DNA of 64,000 nt from Paenibacillus sp. FSL H7-0357 (GCF_000758525.1 NZ_CP009241.1:2976001-3040000), one strand, 5' to 3'; numbered from the stretch's first letter, positions 36,621 through 45,968 are shown. Program-made: numbers and translations. Notes: generated by a model not told the origin, from the letters alone.

Positions 36621-38189
36621 TTGGGGAAAATCAAAAAAAGATGGACGCTGCTCGTCTCGCTCTCCATGCTGGCATCGCTGCTGGCAGGCTGTGGCGGATC
36701 GAATAACGGTGCGGCGGAAAAGAACAATCCGGATACGTCCGGAGGCAATGCCAGCCCATCGGCAAATGAGGCTACAGCAAAAAAGGTAAAGCTGACCTGG
36801 TATCTGGTTGGCGATACGCATAAGGATATGGACAAGGTGATGGACGAATGGAACAAAATGCTGGAAAAAGATTTGAACACTACGGTCGATCTCAAGTTTA
36901 CCACCTGGAACGACTGGCAGACTAAATATAATCTGCTGTTAACCTCCGGTGAGAAGATCGACATGATCTTCGCATCGAGCTGGGCAGATTTCTACAAGCT
37001 GTCCAAGCAGGGGGCGTTCCTGGATCTGACGAAGCTGCTCCCTGAATATGCGCCGGTAACCTGGGGCAATGTGCCGAAGGATGACTGGGGCTCCGTCACG
37101 GTCGGCGGCGGTATTTACGCGGTGCCGAATACGGTTCCGGAATACACGCCAGCCGGCTACGTCTACCGGGAGGACTGGCGCAAGGAATTGGGCCTGCCGG
37201 AGTTCACCGACCTGAATTCGATTGAGGCTTACATGGATGCCGTGAAGACGAAGAAGCATGTTACCCCGATCAATGGCTTGGTCTATGATAACGTGAAGTT
37301 CCTATCCGAATACTGGAATGATTTCCGGATGATTGGCGGAAGTGAGGTGATCGCGGCCAATTCTTACGATACTCCGCGGGACATTCAAATCGTACCGTTT
37401 ACCGACAAGTACGAAGCTTGGGTCAAGAAGATGAAGGAGTGGGCAGACAAGGGCTACTGGAACAAAAATTCGCTGTCCTCGAAGCAGGAAGCCGGCGATT
37501 TCATCAAGACCGGACAAGGAGCGATCTACTGGCGCAACCCGTCCAGCGCCGGAGGCTTTATTAATGAGGTGAAGGCAAAAAAACTGAATATGGACATCGG
37601 CTACTTCCCGTTCACCCGGTTCCACAATTATGTAATGCCGACGCTGCCAAGCTCGAACGCGATGGCTGTTCCGAAGAGCTCGGAGAATCCGGAGCGCTCG
37701 CTGATGGTGCTTGATAAGCTTCGCAACGACCCTGTTTACTTTGATCTGATGACCTACGGGATCGAAGGCAAGCACTGGGCCAAGGGCAAGGACGCCAAAA
37801 CGATTGTCATTCCGGCACCGGGTGTCGATCTTAATGTGACGCCGCGTTTCGATATCGCAAGCTGGGGCTGGCGCTATGAGCCCAACATGCTGAAAGAAGA
37901 AGGAGGCTGGGACGGCCTCGATAAGCTGAAGGTAGAATTCAATGCAATCAGCAAACCGGATATTTTTGGACCCATTTATATGGATTATGATCCGGTCAAA
38001 ACTGAGCTTGCAGCGGTCAACCAGGTGTTTGAGCAATACGGCAAGCCGCTGATGCTCGGGCTGATACCTGATGTGGACGCTGCACTCAAGACCTATCGCG
38101 ACAAGCTGAAAAAAGCCGGGGTCGAAAAACTCCTGGCTTATGTGCAGGAACAATCGAATCAGTATTTTGACGAAAAAGGAATTAAATAA
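36621..38189 (+). CDS. LplA-type sugar-binding lipoprotein
   Basis: 522 residues, TTG start 7 bases after GAGGAGG. Lipobox LAGC with lipidated Cys24. Extracellular solute-binding protein of the Lpl class, with KLTWYLVGDTHKDMDKV near the N-terminus; not closely similar to the lipoproteins at 10351 and 61377. Delivers an oligosaccharide to the two permeases upstream. A GC-rich hairpin follows. Confidence 0.92.
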   Translation: MGKIKKRWTLLVSLSMLASLLAGCGGSNNGAAEKNNPDTSGGNASPSANEATAKKVKLTWYLVGDTHKDMDKVMDEWNKMLEKDLNTTVDLKFTTWNDWQTKYNLLLTSGEKIDMIFASSWADFYKLSKQGAFLDLTKLLPEYAPVTWGNVPKDDWGSVTVGGGIYAVPNTVPEYTPAGYVYREDWRKELGLPEFTDLNSIEAYMDAVKTKKHVTPINGLVYDNVKFLSEYWNDFRMIGGSEVIAANSYDTPRDIQIVPFTDKYEAWVKKMKEWADKGYWNKNSLSSKQEAGDFIKTGQGAIYWRNPSSAGGFINEVKAKKLNMDIGYFPFTRFHNYVMPTLPSSNAMAVPKSSENPERSLMVLDKLRNDPVYFDLMTYGIEGKHWAKGKDAKTIVIPAPGVDLNVTPRFDIASWGWRYEPNMLKEEGGWDGLDKLKVEFNAISKPDIFGPIYMDYDPVKTELAAVNQVFEQYGKPLMLGLIPDVDAALKTYRDKLKKAGVEKLLAYVQEQSNQYFDEKGIK

Positions 38190-38204
38190 AACTTGGAATG
38201 ATGA

Positions 38205-38238
38205 GGAACAGCGGCGGAGGCAATTTCGCCGCTGTTCC
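38205..38238 (+). terminator. GC-rich hairpin after the binding protein gene
   Basis: GGAACAGCGGCG (38205-38216) and CGCCGCTGTTCC (38227-38238) form a perfect 12-bp stem with a 10-base loop. No T tract, so it may stabilise or attenuate rather than stop transcription; the GH30 gene begins about 100 bp later. Confidence 0.65.
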
Positions 38239-38335
38239 AGTTCATATTCAGAGAAGAAAGGGTCAAGTCATCAAAACTGTTAGCACTATAAGGGCATTTT
38301 GAGAAGTTCATATTATTCAGGGAGAGTGAACTGTT

Positions 38336-40231
38336 ATGGCAATCAAAAAAATGCTGACTCTGGCAGTTGTTCTGGCTATTTCCGTGCCTATGGGGGCGGT
38401 GTCCTCACCGCAGCAGGCGCAGGCTGCAGGTGAAAACGTACAGGTATGGCTGTCCAATCCCAACACAAATACTTGGTTGGCAAGACAATCGGATGTCAGG
38501 TTCTCTGCATCCAGCGCAGGTGCCGACTATATGATTGCTGTCAATGAAGGAAGCACGTATCAGACGATGGACGGTTTTGGAGCTTCACTCACAGATTCAT
38601 CCAGCTGGCTGCTGCAAAACAAACTGTCTGCAGCCAAAAGAACCGAGGTCATGAATCAGCTGTTCAGCGCCAGCGGCATCAACATCAGCGCCCTCCGCCA
38701 GCCGATCGGCGCGAGTGACTTCAACTGGGAAATGTGGACCTATGATGATACGAACGGGAACAGTGATGATATGAACCTGAGCGCTTTCTCGCTCTGGAGG
38801 GATGAAGCCTATATCCGCCCTATGCTTAATCAGGCCTACAACGTTAATCCGGGCCGGATCAAGCTGTTCGCCGCCCCGTGGAGTCCTCCGGCCTGGATGA
38901 AGACGCAAAAAAGCCTCTACGGCGATACGGGCGGCACTCTACGTACCGATAGCTATGATGCCTATGCCAATTATCTGGTGAAATATCTGCAGCAGTATGC
39001 TGCACTTGGAACGCCTGTCTATGCCCTCTCCCTGCAGAATGAACCGAAATTTGCCCCACACTATCCCGGACTGCTAATGTCTGCCAGTGAACAAAGCAAT
39101 CTGATCAATGTGCTGGGCCCGAAGCTGGCACATAACGGACTTAACACTCAAATTATGGCCTATGACCACAACTATGACGATATCAGCTATGCCTCGTCAG
39201 TGCTGGGGTCTAGCGCATCTGCCTATACACAGGGCAGTGCTTTTCATTATTATTCGGCCCTTAGCCATTCCAACCTGACCACGCTGCATAACCAGTATCC
39301 GACCAAACGGATCTGGTTCACGGAAGGCGGCAGCGGAACGTGGATTGGCGGCGGCACGAACATGGGAATGTTCCAGGATCTGATGATGCATATGATCCGC
39401 TTCCCCAGAAACTGGGCAAAGTCCTATCTCATGTGGAATGTCGCGCTGGATCAGAATGGTGGCCCCGCGCTCGCCGGAATTGATACTGCCAACCGCGGCC
39501 TGCTGACCATCCGCTCTGACACTACGGACTCAGTGACCTACAACCCGCAATTTTACGGTCTGGGACACAGCAGCAAATTTGTCGACCTCAATGCGTCCCG
39601 CATTGATTCGAACACGTTTCAGGACAGCATGGAGGACGTAGCCTATAAAAATCCGGACGGCACCATTGCACTTGTGCTGTCCAACCGGCTCTCCAGTGCT
39701 AAGACCGTCAAGATTCAGTGGAATTCCCAGTCATTCACGTACACGGTTCCTGCCGGGGGCGCGATCACATTCAAATGGTCGTCCACCTCGGCCCCGGTGA
39801 CCGGCGGCACCTATAAGATCTTGAGCAAAACAAGTGAAATGGCCCTGGATGTGACTGATGTTTCTACTGCGGATGGAGCGCTTGTCCAGCAATGGGAGTA
39901 TACAGGCGGAAATAACCAGCGGTGGACGATCAGCGATGCAGGAAGCGGGTATGTCAATATCGTTAACACAGCCAGCGGCAAAGCCCTGGATGTGATAAAC
40001 GGCTCCACCACGGACGGTGCGGGCGTTCAGCAGTGGGCGCTTACCGGTACGGGAGGAAATAATCAGCAGTGGAAGCTTGAAGCGGTAGGCGGGGGTTATT
40101 ATAAGGTGGTGAATAAGCACAGCGGCAAAGTGCTGGATATTCCAGGTGCTTCAACCATGAACGGGACCAAGATCCAGCAGTGGTCCTATACCGGAGCGGA
40201 CAATCAGCTATTCTTTTTTGTGGCCCCGTAA
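38336..40231 (+). CDS. secreted GH30 glycosidase with ricin-type (CBM13) lectin domain
   Basis: 631 residues, signal peptide ending near AQAAG (about residue 31). GH30 (alpha/beta)8 plus beta-side domain about 40-480: start motif QTMDGFGASLTDSSSW, acid/base Glu236 in LQNEPKF, nucleophile Glu330 in WFTEGGSGTW. Beta-trefoil lectin about 490-631 with three QQW-type repeats (LVQQWEYTG, VQQWALTG, IQQWSYTG). GH30 includes beta-1,6-glucanases, glucosylceramidases and xylanases; the motif style is nearer the glucosidase/beta-1,6-glucanase branch, but substrate is not settled. Lies 147 bp behind the binding-protein gene in the same direction and probably feeds the importer. Confidence 0.9.
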   Translation: MAIKKMLTLAVVLAISVPMGAVSSPQQAQAAGENVQVWLSNPNTNTWLARQSDVRFSASSAGADYMIAVNEGSTYQTMDGFGASLTDSSSWLLQNKLSAAKRTEVMNQLFSASGINISALRQPIGASDFNWEMWTYDDTNGNSDDMNLSAFSLWRDEAYIRPMLNQAYNVNPGRIKLFAAPWSPPAWMKTQKSLYGDTGGTLRTDSYDAYANYLVKYLQQYAALGTPVYALSLQNEPKFAPHYPGLLMSASEQSNLINVLGPKLAHNGLNTQIMAYDHNYDDISYASSVLGSSASAYTQGSAFHYYSALSHSNLTTLHNQYPTKRIWFTEGGSGTWIGGGTNMGMFQDLMMHMIRFPRNWAKSYLMWNVALDQNGGPALAGIDTANRGLLTIRSDTTDSVTYNPQFYGLGHSSKFVDLNASRIDSNTFQDSMEDVAYKNPDGTIALVLSNRLSSAKTVKIQWNSQSFTYTVPAGGAITFKWSSTSAPVTGGTYKILSKTSEMALDVTDVSTADGALVQQWEYTGGNNQRWTISDAGSGYVNIVNTASGKALDVINGSTTDGAGVQQWALTGTGGNNQQWKLEAVGGGYYKVVNKHSGKVLDIPGASTMNGTKIQQWSYTGADNQLFFFVAP

Positions 40232-40300
40232 GGTTTGCTACCCTCCGTATATGGTGAGGGACGTTTATGAAGTAGTCAAAAAAATATAACTATCAACATT

Positions 40301-40335
40301 AAATAGCTTGTGGCAGAAACTGCCGCAGGCTATTT
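40301..40335 (+). terminator. terminator after the GH30 gene
   Basis: AAATAGCTTGTGGCAG (40301-40316) pairs with CTGCCGCAGGCTATTT (40320-40335) with wobble or mismatched pairs near the centre, followed by TT. Confidence 0.7.
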
Positions 40336-40377
40336 TACATTTATTTGAAATCTGTCTAACTACCCATATGTATATTA

Positions 40378-40412
40378 AGAAACAGCGCATAAGAAACTGA
40401 TGCGCTGTTTCT
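40378..40412. terminator. second perfect hairpin between the GH30 and MATE genes
   Basis: AGAAACAGCGCAT (40378-40390) and ATGCGCTGTTTCT (40400-40412), a perfect 13-bp stem with a 9-base loop and no long T tract. It may be a boundary terminator or a relic of the decayed gene downstream. The rest of 40413-40656 is AT-rich without a gene. Confidence 0.6.
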
Positions 40413-40517
40413 GTGGAATCCTCTAATTTGATATCTGGACTGCCACATTTAGATAGAATATGAATGTTTATTTTAAGAATTTAACAAATTTGGTGAAAGG
40501 CCCATCAAATTACTCTC

Positions 40518-40557
40518 TAACAAAAAAGCATGACAAGGCATTAATTATAAGTATTAG
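40518..40557 (+). repeat. copy of the LysR gene 3' end (see 43101)
   Basis: TAACAAAAAAGCATGA and the following 24 bases recur at 43101-43141 with two substitutions and one inserted T. There they are the last codons and downstream flank of the LysR gene (NKKA then stop); here the frame before it reads PIKLLSNKKA then stop, which suggests the tail of a lost LysR paralogue. The partner copy is at 43101-43141. Confidence 0.6.
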
Positions 40558-40656
40558 CTATGGAGAAGCTGTTGATTTAAAATCAAGCTAATTAGCGATG
40601 CAATCAGACGATAAGTGCATTCCATATAACAGTTTCAATAAATGAGGAGTGTGACT

Positions 40657-42021
40657 TTGAATACAGCACTAGTGAACCATAAGTTATTTTCCAATAAAGA
40701 CTTAAGCAAGCTGTTTATTCCTCTAATTGTTGAGCAATTCTTAGAATTTTCAGTTGGCCTAATAAGCTCTATAATGATCGCAGCTGTTAGTGAAGCGGCA
40801 GTATCCGGCGTATCATTGGTGGAGTTTGTCATGGCCTTGCTAATCAGTATCTTTGCCGCGCTTGCTACTGGTGGTGCTGTGATTGCCGGGCAGTTCCTTG
40901 GAAACAAGCAAGAGAATGAAGCACGAAAAGTCTGCAATCAATTAATATGGTTACTGGGCTGCTTAGGGTTAATCGTCATGTTACTAATATACTTGATGAA
41001 AAATTTCATTTTACATGGACTTTTTGGTCAGATTAGTGAAGAGGTATACGGACATGCTAATACCTATCTGATGATTGTAGCGTTATCCATTCCTGCTCTG
41101 GCACTTTATAATGCAGGTGCTGTCATTTTTCGTACGATGGGAAATTCAAAGCTACCCATGAAGATCATGCTTTATATGAATATTTTGAATGTCGTAGGAA
41201 ATGTATTATTTGTTTATCTCTTTGACATGGGTACTTCAGGTATTGCAATTTCCACATTAGCTTCGAGACTTGGGGCTGCAGGTATGATTATCTTTCTCGC
41301 ATTCAACCCTAAAAATATCTTATATCTACAAAAGACATTCCGGCACAAATTTGATTTGGGAATGATCAAGCGCATATTGGCGATCGGCGTACCCTTTGGT
41401 TTAGAAAATGGCATGTTTTATTTCGGAAGGCTTCTGGTACTGAGTCTTGTATCTACCTTCGGAACAGCTGCAATAGCTGCCAATTCAGTCGGGGGCACGA
41501 TTGTGTCGTTTCAGGCGCTCCCCGGAATGGCCATAGGGTTGGGTTTGACGGTCATCGTGGCCAGATGTGCAGGTGCCAATGATTATGAGCAGGCCAGATA
41601 TTATACGAAGAAAATTATCCTCATTATCTATATCGCACAGATCATTAGCTCGATCGTCATCTTGTTGCTGTTACCGGCTATTTTGAATGCTTATGACTTA
41701 TCAGAAGCAGCAACTCTTTTGACGACCAAAATCGTATGGAGCCATGCCATTGTAATGATGCTAATATGGCCTCTTGGCAATACATTGCCAGTTGTCTTCC
41801 GTGCTTCAGGGGATGCAACCTACCCTATGAAAATTAGTATGCTAACGATGATATTCTGTCGTATTGCACTTGCTTATGCATTTGTATATTGGTTCCACAT
41901 GGATATGTTTGCAACATGGATCGCCATATACTGCGATTGGTTAGTAAAAGGAATCATCTTTGTCTGGCGATATGTAAACGGGAAATGGACAAAATTCCAT
42001 ACTATAAGGAGATGTAGTTAA
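40657..42021 (+). CDS. MATE-family multidrug/metabolite exporter
   Basis: 454 residues from the TTG at 40657, which has GAGGAG 7 bases upstream; the ATG at 40642 overlaps that site. About twelve membrane segments in two homologous halves (first half around LVEFVMALLISIFAALATGG, second around GLENGMFYFGRLLVL), as in Na+/H+-driven MATE antiporters. Its stop codon overlaps the ATG of the next, broken gene (TAATG), so it was once an operon. A LysR regulator follows and is the likely controller. Confidence 0.92.
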   Translation: MNTALVNHKLFSNKDLSKLFIPLIVEQFLEFSVGLISSIMIAAVSEAAVSGVSLVEFVMALLISIFAALATGGAVIAGQFLGNKQENEARKVCNQLIWLLGCLGLIVMLLIYLMKNFILHGLFGQISEEVYGHANTYLMIVALSIPALALYNAGAVIFRTMGNSKLPMKIMLYMNILNVVGNVLFVYLFDMGTSGIAISTLASRLGAAGMIIFLAFNPKNILYLQKTFRHKFDLGMIKRILAIGVPFGLENGMFYFGRLLVLSLVSTFGTAAIAANSVGGTIVSFQALPGMAIGLGLTVIVARCAGANDYEQARYYTKKIILIIYIAQIISSIVILLLLPAILNAYDLSEAATLLTTKIVWSHAIVMMLIWPLGNTLPVVFRASGDATYPMKISMLTMIFCRIALAYAFVYWFHMDMFATWIAIYCDWLVKGIIFVWRYVNGKWTKFHTIRRCS

Positions 42022-42190
42022 TGAAAACTACAGAAGCCGCAAAAGAGTATCTTGAAAAACTGTTTCCAGGGTATGAATCCAATTTATTGGAGACTGCCCC
42101 ACTTTAATCGGCTGTCAAGGAATTGACCAGCTTAAATACATGCGTCCGGCCGCACTTAGCTTTGGTGTTTCTCCCGTAGAAGTGTGGATT
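42021..42190 (+). pseudogene. broken carboxymuconolactone decarboxylase-like gene
   Basis: An ATG at 42021 with AAGGAGATG upstream opens a 28-residue frame (KTTEAAKEYLEKLFPGYES) that stops at 42107. In another frame from 42107 the sequence continues as IGCQGIDQLKYM and RPAALSFGVSPVEV. Both parts match the start and a later segment of small carboxymuconolactone decarboxylase (AhpD-like) family proteins, with most of the middle deleted. Former partner of the MATE exporter. Confidence 0.7.
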
Positions 42191-42233
42191 AATATCATTT
42201 TATTAAACTATCCTGCCTTTAGGAGGGTTCGTG

Positions 42234-43115
42234 GTGGAATTGAGAGTAATAAATTACTATTTAACTGTAGCTAGAGAAGGAAGTATTACCAAAGCAGCTG
42301 AGGTTCTTCATGTTTCACAGCCCAATTTAAGCCGCCAACTCAAGCAGTTGGAAGAAGAGCTAGGTGTTACCTTATTTATCCGAGGGAATAAAAAAATCAC
42401 TTTAACAACTGAGGGGATTCTGTTTCAGCAAAGAGCTAACGAAATCGTTTCCTTAGTTAGCAAGACCACGCATGAATTTACCCATCAGAAAGATTCTGTT
42501 GGGGGAACAGTGTCTATTGGATGTGTAGAAACTAATGCCTCACGTATGCTTGCAGAGGTGCTAAGGGAGTTTTCCAATCGTTATCCGCTTGTTCGATATG
42601 ACCTATATAGTGCGGACGGAGATGATATTCGCGAGAAGCTTGATAAGGGTATCATTGATATTGGGATACTACTAGAACCGATTGAAACCGCAAAATATAA
42701 CTATATTCATTTGCCAACCTTGGAAAAGTGGGGGATTGTAATGCGTGAGGACGATCTTCTAGCACAAAGAGATTCAATCGGGATAGAAGAAGTGATAAAG
42801 CTGCCTCTTATTCCACCCAGAAGAATGATTGTTAGAAACGAACTGTCCAGCTGGTTTGGTATTTCAGAAGAAGAACTCCAGATATTTGCTACCCATAATT
42901 TACTGACGAATGCATCGCTATTGGTTGAGGAAAAGTTGGGTTATGCCATTTGTGTCGAAGGCGCTCATGAAATTCGCGGCAGCAAAAATACTCGGTTTAT
43001 TCCTTTCACACCACTGCTTACCACTGGACATGTATTTGCATGGAAAAAGTCACAAATCTTCAGTGCCGCAACTGAGCTGTTTATTCAATATATAAGGGAT
43101 AACAAAAAAGCATGA
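42234..43115 (+). CDS. LysR-family transcriptional regulator
   Basis: 293 residues from the GTG at 42234 (6 bases after AGGAGGG); the GTG at 42231 is also possible. Winged HTH with GSITKAAEVLHVSQPNLSRQ, then a LysR substrate domain (YDLYSADGDDIREKLDKG). Follows the MATE gene in the same direction across the decayed gene. Probably controls the exporter; ligand unknown. Confidence 0.9.
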   Translation: MELRVINYYLTVAREGSITKAAEVLHVSQPNLSRQLKQLEEELGVTLFIRGNKKITLTTEGILFQQRANEIVSLVSKTTHEFTHQKDSVGGTVSIGCVETNASRMLAEVLREFSNRYPLVRYDLYSADGDDIREKLDKGIIDIGILLEPIETAKYNYIHLPTLEKWGIVMREDDLLAQRDSIGIEEVIKLPLIPPRRMIVRNELSSWFGISEEELQIFATHNLLTNASLLVEEKLGYAICVEGAHEIRGSKNTRFIPFTPLLTTGHVFAWKKSQIFSAATELFIQYIRDNKKA

Positions 43116-43141
43116 AAAGGCATTGATTATAAGTATTTAGA
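43101..43141 (+). repeat. LysR gene 3' end repeated at 40518
   Basis: Second member of the roughly 40-bp imperfect repeat described at 40518-40557; here it spans the stop codon of the intact LysR gene. The two copies bracket the MATE and LysR genes. Confidence 0.6.
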
Positions 43142-43504
43142 AATGGCTCATTCGGGAATTTGGTATACATATTTCGGCGTGCAAGCTATATCCACCTCAC
43201 TAATGTAGCTCTGTCAAACGCGCTAGAGACATTATGGAATTGCAAAGATGTAAACTTGAAGCATGTGTCTGCAAGAGGAGATTACTTTGGGATGAATAGT
43301 GAAGGTGTTCAAAAAGAATGGATTTTGTTTTGTACAGGTGTGGTGTAGAAATGTTCTCGTAAACGAGTTGGTATATAAGGACCATCAGTACTCGATAGGA
43401 GGGCAAAGCTTTTTGGAGAATCCGTTCTTGAAAGAAAATGTTCTACCCTCATTAAATAGACGGAGTAGGTACATTTAAGGATAATCAAGCGTCTAAAACT
43501 ACTT

Positions 43505-43703
43505 TTAAAAACGAAATAGAGTTTGGGCAGATTGATGTATTAGTTAATAATGCGGGTATCATGCCGCAAGCCTTCATGTTTTTTTAAAAAAATGAGGAAT
43601 GGGAGCAGATGATTGACGTCAACAACAAAGTGGTCTATATGCGATTGCTGCGGTACTCCCGTCGATGAGAGAACGTAAATCAGGTCATATCATTAGGTAT
43701 TAA
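43505..43703 (+). pseudogene. remnant of a short-chain dehydrogenase/reductase
   Basis: One frame reads EFGQIDVLVNNAGIMPQA, the NNAG motif region of classical SDR enzymes, and ends at TAA near 43586. After frame changes it continues as EWEQMIDVN and then LYAIAAVLPSMRERKSGHII, the next conserved SDR block, before a stop at 43701. The cofactor-binding start and the catalytic YxxxK block are missing. Clearly dead. Confidence 0.8.
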
Positions 43704-44061
43704 CAGGCAAATGGTCTTAAGGTAACTATAAATCCAGCAAATTTATTCGACCTGCATAATGGACTTGGGAAAACGTTATTAATGCCCGGACTTTTAGGGG
43801 CATCCTCCGGAGCTGTGCTTGCAGCCCTACTCCGGATTAACTTCACTTCAGACATTGTCTTATCTGCTTGTTGAAGCGTGCTAGGATCATTAGCGCTATT
43901 GGTACAGAGTATAGAATCGTGCCAACGTGGGTTATATAAAGATTGTTCTTGGTATAGGTCTTATTTTTTTATATTGTTCCTTTTGATTCTACGAATCGTG
44001 GAGAGCAGGCGTTTCTTCGGCAGGAGTCGGGGGATTTACCAAATTAGTAGACTTGTCATAA
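43704..44061 (+). other. non-coding or decayed region before the Zur promoter
   Basis: About 360 bp without a supported gene. An 82-codon frame at 43878-44126 lacks a ribosome binding site and runs through the promoter region, so it is not called. Confidence 0.5.
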
Positions 44062-44076
44062 TCGTAATTATTATGG
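44062..44076. promoter_or_regulatory. possible second, weak Zur half-site
   Basis: TCGTAAT-T-ATTATGG keeps the left half of a Zur box exactly and 5 of 7 bases on the right, 70 bp upstream of the perfect site. Confidence 0.35.
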
Positions 44077-44126
44077 ATAAACATGAAATAAATATTTTTA
44101 AGACTACTAATTCAAAATTATTGTGA

Positions 44127-44149
44127 TATAATCGTAATAATTACGATTA
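44127..44149 (+). promoter_or_regulatory. Zur box overlapping the -10 of the ABC/methyltransferase operon
   Basis: The core TCGTAAT-A-ATTACGA (44132-44146) is an exact 7-1-7 match to the Bacillus Zur operator; the palindrome extends to 21 bp (44129-44149). It overlaps TATAAT at 44127-44132, with transcription expected to start within it. Fur boxes (TGATAAT) and PerR boxes (TTATAAT) differ at the defining positions. Zur with zinc would therefore shut the operon off when zinc is plentiful. Confidence 0.85.
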
Positions 44150-44154
44150 ATAAT

Positions 44155-45099
44155 TTGGAGTTGAATGCCATCATTCGTTATCTGTTGCAGCGTTTGCTGC
44201 AGATGATCCCCGTGCTGTTAGGCATCTCTTTCATTACCTTTGCGCTGATGCACTTAACGCCAGGTGATCCGGCGGAGATTATGCTGCGTGTTGACGGCAT
44301 TAAGCCTACACGTGAAGCTATTGAAGCGACCAGGCATATCCTTGGTCTGGACGGTCCTATACATATGCAGTACTTCCATTGGTTGTACCGGGTGCTCCAT
44401 CTCGATTTAGGGATATCTTACAGCAGCAGCCGTCCCGTGTTCACGGAGCTAATGGATCGTTTTCCGGCCACAATGCTGCTCAGCGCCTGTTCCTTATTGG
44501 CTGCAATTCTTATTGCCCTGCCTCTTGGAGTGGGCTCAGCACTGTATCCGGGGAGACTGCCCGATCGGCTGGGCAGAGTAGTCGCACTGCTCAGTGTTTC
44601 AATGCCAGGGTATTGGCTTAGCCTGCTCCTGATTTATTATGGTGCAGTGAAGCTTAAACTGTTTCCTGTTACGGGAATGGAGGGGGCTGCCAGTGTAATT
44701 CTGCCTGCATTTACACTAGGCTTTGGTATGGCAGGAGTCTATATCCGTTTGATTCGTTCCAGTCTGCTGAACGTTCTGGGCAAGCCGTACATCACGGCAG
44801 CCAGAGCCAAGGGACTGCAGGAATGGAGGATTATCACAGGTCATGCACTCCGCAATGCGCTTCTTCCAAGTCTTACCCTCCTTGGTGTTAACATAGCCGG
44901 GCTGCTCGGCGGCTCTGTTATTGTTGAAACTATATTTTCCTGGCCGGGAATCGGTAAATATGCCATCGAGGCTATTTTTGGGAAGGACTATGTTGTCATT
45001 CAGGGTTATGTATTATTGATGGCTGTTGTCGTTGTCCTGATTAACCTGGCAGTGGATCTGCTGCATCTGCTGCTGGATCCTCGAATCAGGCTGCGGTGA
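44155..45099 (+). CDS. nickel/opine/peptide-type ABC permease (DppB/NikB/CntB-like)
   Basis: 314 residues from the TTG at 44155; a TTG at 44161 is as likely, and the GGAG at 44157-44160 is oddly close to both, so the start is uncertain. Six membrane segments; N-terminus YLLQRLLQMIPVLLGISF and motif LMHLTPGDPAEIM are diagnostic for the BPD_transp_1 permeases of the DppB type, with the coupling loop TAARAKGLQEWRI. First gene of a Zur-box operon, so a zinc- or zincophore-related substrate is inferred rather than peptides. Confidence 0.9.
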   Translation: MELNAIIRYLLQRLLQMIPVLLGISFITFALMHLTPGDPAEIMLRVDGIKPTREAIEATRHILGLDGPIHMQYFHWLYRVLHLDLGISYSSSRPVFTELMDRFPATMLLSACSLLAAILIALPLGVGSALYPGRLPDRLGRVVALLSVSMPGYWLSLLLIYYGAVKLKLFPVTGMEGAASVILPAFTLGFGMAGVYIRLIRSSLLNVLGKPYITAARAKGLQEWRIITGHALRNALLPSLTLLGVNIAGLLGGSVIVETIFSWPGIGKYAIEAIFGKDYVVIQGYVLLMAVVVVLINLAVDLLHLLLDPRIRLR

Positions 45100-45122
45100 A
45101 GCTGTAGAAGGAGCCGCTTGTC

Positions 45123-45968
45123 ATGTTTCGTATTAGCTTATTTAAGAATACAGGAGCCCGGTTGGGAGCGGGCATAGTGCTCTTATTCATTTGTATAGGA
45201 CTCTTCGCCCCCTGGCTGTCACCCTCCGATCCGCTGCAGATTCACATGGAACACAAATTGAGCATGCCTTCCTGGCAATACCCGCTCGGTACCGATCATC
45301 TGGGACGCTGTGTCTTATCCCGGTTGATCTATGGAACCCGGACATCCCTGTATTATTCATTCATAGTGCTGATCGTTGTTTTTGCGATCAGCATTCCGGT
45401 TGGTCTTCTTGCCGGTTACGTTGGCGGAAAGCTCGATCACTTGATGATGCGGATCATCGACATCCTGCTTGCCTTTCCGAGCCTGATTCTATCCCTTGCT
45501 ATTGCAGCCATGCTGGGACCCAGTATGAAGAACCTGTTAATCGCATTTGCCGCAGTGTGGTGGACGGGGTACGCCAGGGTGATCCGCAGCATGGTGCTTG
45601 AAATTAAGGAAAGTGGATATATTCTGGCAGCCAAAGCGTCAGGCACTCCCCATCTGCAAATCGTACTCAGGCATATCCTGCTGAACGCTGCCCGACCCAT
45701 TCTGGTTCTTGCTTCTATGGAGGTGGGTACAATTATGCTCTCGATTGCAGGTTTGTCTTTTCTGGGTTTGGGAGCCCAGCCGCCAACACCGGAATGGGGG
45801 ATTATGCTGAACGACAGCCGCGCCTACATTCAGACGCAGCCGCGGCTAATGCTGTTCCCCGGACTGGCAATAATGCTTGCTGTCCTGGGCTTTAATCTGC
45901 TGGGGGAGGGCTTGCGCCGGTCAGAGCATGATTTCGGTACTATAGGGAAGTGGGGATTCAGAAGATGA
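45123..45968 (+). CDS. nickel/opine/peptide-type ABC permease (DppC/NikC/CntC-like)
   Basis: 281 residues, ATG after AGAAGGAGCCGC. Typical DppC features: PLGTDHLGRCVLSRLIYGTR after the first membrane segment, coupling loop LAAKASGTPHLQIV, and GLGAQPPTPEWGIML near the end. Pairs with the preceding permease. Its stop codon overlaps the start of the next gene (ATGA). Confidence 0.92.
   Translation: MFRISLFKNTGARLGAGIVLLFICIGLFAPWLSPSDPLQIHMEHKLSMPSWQYPLGTDHLGRCVLSRLIYGTRTSLYYSFIVLIVVFAISIPVGLLAGYVGGKLDHLMMRIIDILLAFPSLILSLAIAAMLGPSMKNLLIAFAAVWWTGYARVIRSMVLEIKESGYILAAKASGTPHLQIVLRHILLNAARPILVLASMEVGTIMLSIAGLSFLGLGAQPPTPEWGIMLNDSRAYIQTQPRLMLFPGLAIMLAVLGFNLLGEGLRRSEHDFGTIGKWGFRR

Noticed and set aside
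43160..43348. 62-codon frame after the LysR gene
   Set aside because: No ribosome binding site and no similarity recognised; it sits in a region of decayed genes.
43878..44126. 82-codon frame before the Zur operon
   Set aside because: Runs through the promoter and Zur box region, with low-complexity translation and no ribosome binding site.
44132..44146. Fur or PerR box
   Set aside because: The half-site is TCGTAAT, which fits Zur; Fur needs TGATAAT and PerR TTATAAT.
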